A model generated the notes under the pieces. The model was not told where the DNA came from. It worked only from the letters and a program-made list of their open reading frames with translations, and made no database searches. A DNA stretch of 64,000 nt, taken from assembly GCA_036346225.1 (NCBI GenBank), contig JARFIW010000453.1, positions 2,046,001-2,110,000 on the forward strand, written 5' to 3'. The DNA is from Platerodrilus igneus. Lineage: Eukaryota > Arthropoda > Insecta > Coleoptera > Lycidae. Position numbers and translations under genes: made by a program. This document shows positions 60,243-64,000 of the stretch, piece after piece (position 1 is the first letter of the stretch; each line of letters begins with the position of its first letter).

Positions 60243-60279
60243 CACAGATTATTCACCTCTAAGAGGGGGATAATCTGTG
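60243..60279. repeat. Small perfect-loop hairpin
   Basis: CACAGATTATTCACCTCT pairs with AGAGGGGGATAATCTGTG around a one-base gap, with two mismatches. It is not followed by a T run, so it is not a Pol III terminator, and its function is unknown. Confidence 0.6.
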
Positions 60280-61074
60280 CCAGGGGCTTAAGGCACCGGT
60301 ATCAAAATAACGTTCATATCTAGCGCACAATTTTATTAATATTAAACATATTAGCTATACACCCTCATAAAAATTTCTAAACTATTTCTACTACTGCTTG
60401 TAATTTATCTTGATTTATATTGTAAACTACCTTCAATCCACACACCAGTTGGTCAGTAGTTGGCGCAATCCTATTCGGAATTGCTTAAAAGCATATAAAG
60501 CCTGTTTTTAAATATGGTAATATGCTTGTAAATTCAGAAGAAACTGAATTATTAGCTACAATATTTTTGAAAGTTCCAACCCATAGAGAACATACAGTAA
60601 ACTCTTATTCATCTATAAGCGATTTTTCGCGACATAAACTAACATACTTAATTATGTGTGTATGTGTTAAACTTGCGTTTTGGCGATAAAATTTACTGGA
60701 GGGTAAATTGTACGACACCATTCTATCAGATAAACGAACATACCCTGATCTGTACCAGGTTATGCTTGTGTATGTTAAACACTAGACTTTTACTGGGTAA
60801 TTATTCAAAGCGAGGTTAGGAAACTACAATACGTTTTCGCGGTGCCGCACAAGTCAATGTTTTTTAAATAGTGGGGGGGATACTTCAACATACCATACTC
60901 GAACAATTCAAGTATGTCCCGAAAAATTACGTGGTGACAAATTATCGTCTGTGTGTACGCTTAATTAGATATTCCTAGTACTAGCATATCCAAGGTCTTA
61001 CTTATTTGAAAAGGTTATGTCGGTCCTTTGTTTATGCACTTGTGGGGTTTATAAACAAAAGGTTGTGAATTGCA
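60280..61074. other. AT-rich stretch
   Basis: ACAGTAAACTCTTATTCATC at ~60,595 looks like the end of a pogo/Tigger-type element but has no partner within view. Nothing else recognised. Confidence 0.35.
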
Positions 61075-61374
61075 ATGAGCACCCTCGAAAGTGGGATTCG
61101 TACACTTTTCAAAGCAATTGACAAAAATAGTCGTATATCAGAGTTTCTAGAAATTAAAGCAGAAGATGATTTTATAGTTACTATAAGAACTAAATTCACG
61201 GATATTGATGGTTGGGGAAATGTTTGTAATAAATGGGTAGATAAATTTTCAATTCAAACAAATTCCAAATGGGTCGTTCGAGCTAGTTTCCTAACGCTCA
61301 ACTCTTGGCCTTTCGCAAATTGTATGTTTGCAAAGAGAATCGAAATAGCGACATATCTTGTCATTCAAGAATAG
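61075..61374 (+). CDS. 99-codon ORF, unknown, possibly transposon-derived
   Basis: ATG-initiated, uninterrupted and of ordinary amino-acid composition: MSTLESGIRTLFKAIDKN, then ISEFLEIKAEDDF, VTIRTKFTDIDGWGN, KWVDKFSIQTNSKWVVRA and a Cys-containing tail. The W-x-x-x-F-S-x-x-T-x-x-x-W arrangement recalls N-terminal regions of arthropod MULE-related transposon proteins, but I cannot assign it. A frameshift near 61,300 may have cut a longer protein. No splice or promoter support was found. Confidence 0.35.
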   Translation: MSTLESGIRTLFKAIDKNSRISEFLEIKAEDDFIVTIRTKFTDIDGWGNVCNKWVDKFSIQTNSKWVVRASFLTLNSWPFANCMFAKRIEIATYLVIQE

Positions 61375-61920
61375 ATATTAAAATAAAAAAATTTGGTATG
61401 GTTACAAAAGATACTTTTTTGAAGAGGGGATACAATGGAATTATTAAAGTAAACATCTAAATCTTAAATTGTTATTAATTTTGAGTTTATAGGTAGTATT
61501 TAGCCATTCACACAAGCGATAATTTACCACTCAAGGGGTCAGAGATAGATTTTCTTGATTGAATTTATGGTAATGGCATTTGAGAAGTATTTGACAATAC
61601 AGTGTCAAATAAATTAAGTTTACTATTTTCTTAGATTGGATTTCAATTATAGATGCTTATTTTGAAAGGAATTGGCTATCAATAAGTTCCATATTACGTA
61701 TACAACAAGAGTAATATAAACCTGCTTTTGGTAAGATTGAATTAATACGATTGAATGCACTAGGTTAGCCTAAAATGTGAACTATGATGGAATTTTGACG
61801 GTAATTTTATAATTAATAGTAATGTATCAAATATTATCAAATACATGGTAATTAGCCGTTATATACAGACTTTCATAAAAAACGCAATGCACTTGTTTAA
61901 ACCGCGGGGTATATTGTCGA
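61375..61920. other. AT-rich spacer
   Basis: No gene. The left end of the Tc1-like element probably lies near 61,866, where CAGACTTTCATAAAA resembles (weakly) the complement of sequence near 63,084. Confidence 0.35.
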
Positions 61921-62868
61921 TCAAGTGATCAATTTTTTCCTGCAGTATATCATCCCAAGCTTTCCGAATCTAAAACTGAAGATGCTGCTAGTTATTTGGT
62001 GGATCATATTCCAAACATGTTCAATGGGTGAGAAATCTGGTGAGTGACAAGGCCATGGGGAAACGACAATGGTAACTTCTTGCAAACATCGTGTTGTAAC
62101 AATTGCCATATGTGGGAGTACACTATTTTGTTGGAAAATGGGATTTTCCAACCCCTGAAGAAATGGAAGTGCAACAGGCTCCAGCTAATAGGCCATACGC
62201 TGCGTTTAATTTGCCATCAATGAAGAGCAAGGGTGAGATACCATAAGATGTTGCACCTCATATCAGCACTTATTGTGTAAGGAACGTGTGGCGTTCCACA
62301 AAAAATGTTGAATTATTGTGTTCTCTGTGTCTGTGCCTGACTCTGATACGACCGTCATGGGTCTACAAACAAAATCAAGACTCGCCACTAAACACAATGT
62401 CATTTTTGAAACAAATTTGCTCTTGTTACTCCATTCTAGTCTGCAGGTACAGTGAAGTAAGAGGAAGACACAAAAATGGACGGTGCGAATACAGTCCATA
62501 GGATTTTATCTATCGATGAACAGATGGCATTGATATTCTGCGTTTTTGCACCTTCCATTCAGTCTATTGCTTTTGACCGAGTTTTTGAAAATCTCTCTTG
62601 TTGCCAAAAGTCTTAAACGGCATTCTTCACGATCTATAGTCACTCAGTGGCGTCTAGATTCAGGACGGCAATGTTGAACGCCTTAATTGGACCATCTGGA
62701 CCAATGCCATGCCGCTGTTGTAACATATCGATTTACATGGCCAGCAATATCACTAAATGAAAGCCTGGCTTTTCTCATACCAATAATACGGCCACGATCA
62801 AAATCATTTAGTTGTCGATAATTTGCAAGTTGGTGAACTGTTGGTATTCTTAAATTTTGACAAAGCAA
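61921..62868 (-). pseudogene. Tc1-like transposase, decayed
   Basis: The minus strand gives the N-terminal helix-turn-helix as LNDFDRGRIIGMRKARLSFS and DIAGHV (62,810-62,720). In shifted frames it then gives VFSGES (~62,392-62,375) where VFSDES is usual, THDGRIRV, VERHT and ISPLLFIDG. The C-terminal segment has IFQQNSVLPHMA where QQDNARPH is usual, and SPDFSPIEHVWNMI, retaining the last Glu. Two of three DDE acids are substituted and several stops occur, so it is inactive. The element is probably ~1.2 kb with eroded ends. Confidence 0.85.
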
Positions 62869-63548
62869 TAGCGTACAAACTAACCGAAAACTTGACAGTT
62901 TTTACACACCAATAGCTTGTTTACAATTAATTTATACAAGTGACAAGGAAATGAAGCAGAAAAAAACAAAAAAAGAATGTCTAGATTTTATTTAAATTAA
63001 ATTGTTTCAACAAAATAGCCATGTTTTGATAATTTTATTAAAATAGATCAACTTCTGTGAGTTGAAATTTTATAGGTCAGTGTACATTAATGTAAGCTGT
63101 TGGGAAATCCATCCTCAAAGTACTTATGGAGTAAGTAACTATAAATGGGGTCATGCCAGGTTTTCTTTCTGTACAGTGACACTAAATACCAGAGACATGA
63201 TATAACTAGACTGCGCCTATGAAATAGCGTGTATATAAAGGTAGTGGTGCAAGGGTGTTAGACAACCACCATTTTCTATTGTAGGTAGAGACCGGCAGTG
63301 TACCATAAGATTATAATGCGCAAGCACTTAAAAACAACCAGAATTGTAATAATAAACAAAGCTGCCTTTGATTTTTATCATTAGTATCAAACTATAATGC
63401 ATTAAAAATATAAATTGAACAATAAAAAGTACATATATACAAAATTACTGATTTTTAATAATATGAACTTGGTATATTGTTACCGTACTCTAACTTGTTC
63501 TTTGTTTTTACACTTGTTAATGTAATGAATTCTTATAGTAATATAAAC
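62869..63548. other. AT-rich spacer
   Basis: A TATATAAAG word near 63,233 is the only promoter-like feature. Nothing else recognised. Confidence 0.35.
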
Positions 63549-64000
63549 CTATAAAGTTATATTTATCAACTGTAATAAATGATTGCTAAGAGCATCTTGA
63601 GATAAGATGTGAACGTGAATTTTTATAAAGTAAATGCGTGAATCAATCTCGCGTAAAGTATACAATATCAATTGGTTGACTGTTCGTGTACCACAACGTC
63701 CTCGGCGTACGTTCTCAGCAATACGACATAGTTTTATTACATCTAATGTTGCTTTACATAACCTTCCATGGTTTTTTGTTTGCAGCAGAAGTGATGTTGA
63801 TTCCATAGAAAATAATAAATCGCAGCAATGAGAGCAGGCAATGTTTTTGGCAACTTTTTTTGCTACAAATCCTGCTATATATTCAAGAACGTCGTTCACA
63901 TACTGGGAGGTATTTTCAGTGTAAATAAAACTATCGGCTGCGGATGTGGTAATATCTTTGATAATTAAGGCATCGACATTTCGTATGCTTGAACTGGAAA
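63549..64000 (-). CDS. P-type (THAP9-like) transposase C-terminal part, truncated by window
   Basis: The minus strand is open from the window edge to a stop at 63,549, about 150 codons. It contains NDVLEYIAGFVAKKVAK, SHCCDLLF, KATLDVIKLCRIAENV and HILSQDALSNHLLQLI in the order found at the C-terminus of P-element and THAP9 transposases, in the RNase H-like/C-terminal region. No frameshift is visible in this portion, so it is either a younger insertion or a domesticated gene. The catalytic residues would lie outside the window. It cuts DNA at P-type ends if complete. Confidence 0.8.
   Translation of the reverse strand, partial: SSSSIRNVDALIIKDITTSAADSFIYTENTSQYVNDVLEYIAGFVAKKVAKNIACSHCCDLLFSMESTSLLLQTKNHGRLCKATLDVIKLCRIAENVRRGRCGTRTVNQLILYTLREIDSRIYFIKIHVHILSQDALSNHLLQLINITL

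Noticed and set aside
60595..60660. End of a pogo/Tigger transposon
   Set aside because: One suggestive terminal word without a matching partner or transposase sequence.

Overview
The window looks like AT-rich animal, most likely arthropod (insect-like), nuclear DNA. It has no operon-like coding, and ORFs are short and broken. Very short spliceosomal introns (about 47-59 nt) can be read inside two coding units. The repeat content is a typical arthropod mix: Penelope-like, CR1/Jockey-type LINE, Ty3/gypsy, Tc1/mariner, P-type transposase and MITEs. The species cannot be named from the sequence. No complete conventional host gene was found. The best non-transposon candidates are one small zeste/Myb-like two-exon unit and a few isolated exon or promoter candidates.

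Layout. 1-1.2 kb: minus-strand Penelope-like element (PLE) with a YVDD reverse transcriptase and its terminal repeat. 1.85-7.2 kb: minus-strand remains of a gypsy-type gag-pro unit, apparently split by a minus-strand LINE whose 3' end is present twice. 7.7-23.0 kb: a direct tandem duplication of a ~7.65 kb unit, highly similar overall. Each copy carries a hammerhead-like PLE-type motif and a GC-richer segment ending in a consensus splice donor (candidate non-coding first exon). 23.9-28.6 kb: near full-length but decayed plus-strand LINE (ORF1, ORF2, A-rich tail). 29.3-29.8 kb: second copy of the PLE terminal repeat. 30.3-31.7 kb: decayed intron-containing DDE (IS630/Tc1/mariner superfamily) transposase. 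32.9-39.4 kb: gene-free, filled with degenerate tandem arrays, (TA)n tracts and a strongly palindromic segment.

39.4-48.0 kb: a structurally complete Ty3/gypsy LTR retrotransposon. It has ~1.55 kb LTRs, a tRNA-Lys-like primer site, gag, pro, RT, RNase H, integrase and a GPY/F module. It lies inside a (TA)n tract. The LTRs are almost identical, yet the internal reading frame is broken many times. 48-52 kb: mostly unexplained AT-rich sequence with one candidate 87-nt exon. 52.1-52.6 kb: minus-strand two-exon zeste/Myb-SANT-like unit. 53.4 kb and 58.2-58.7 kb: CpG-richer promoter/first-exon candidates. 55.9-57.5 kb: a MITE nested in a MITE nested in a mariner-like transposase, with recognisable target-site duplications. 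57.8-58.05 kb: a foldback element enclosing a tRNA-like Pol III unit. 61-64 kb: a 99-codon ORF, a decayed Tc1-like transposase and the 3' end of a P-type transposase that runs off the window.

The window is therefore best read as a transposon graveyard with a few recent events (LTR insertion, tandem duplication). Its least explained features are the tRNA-like foldback, the inverted satellite-like arrays at 33.0-37.8 kb and the duplicated first-exon-like module.
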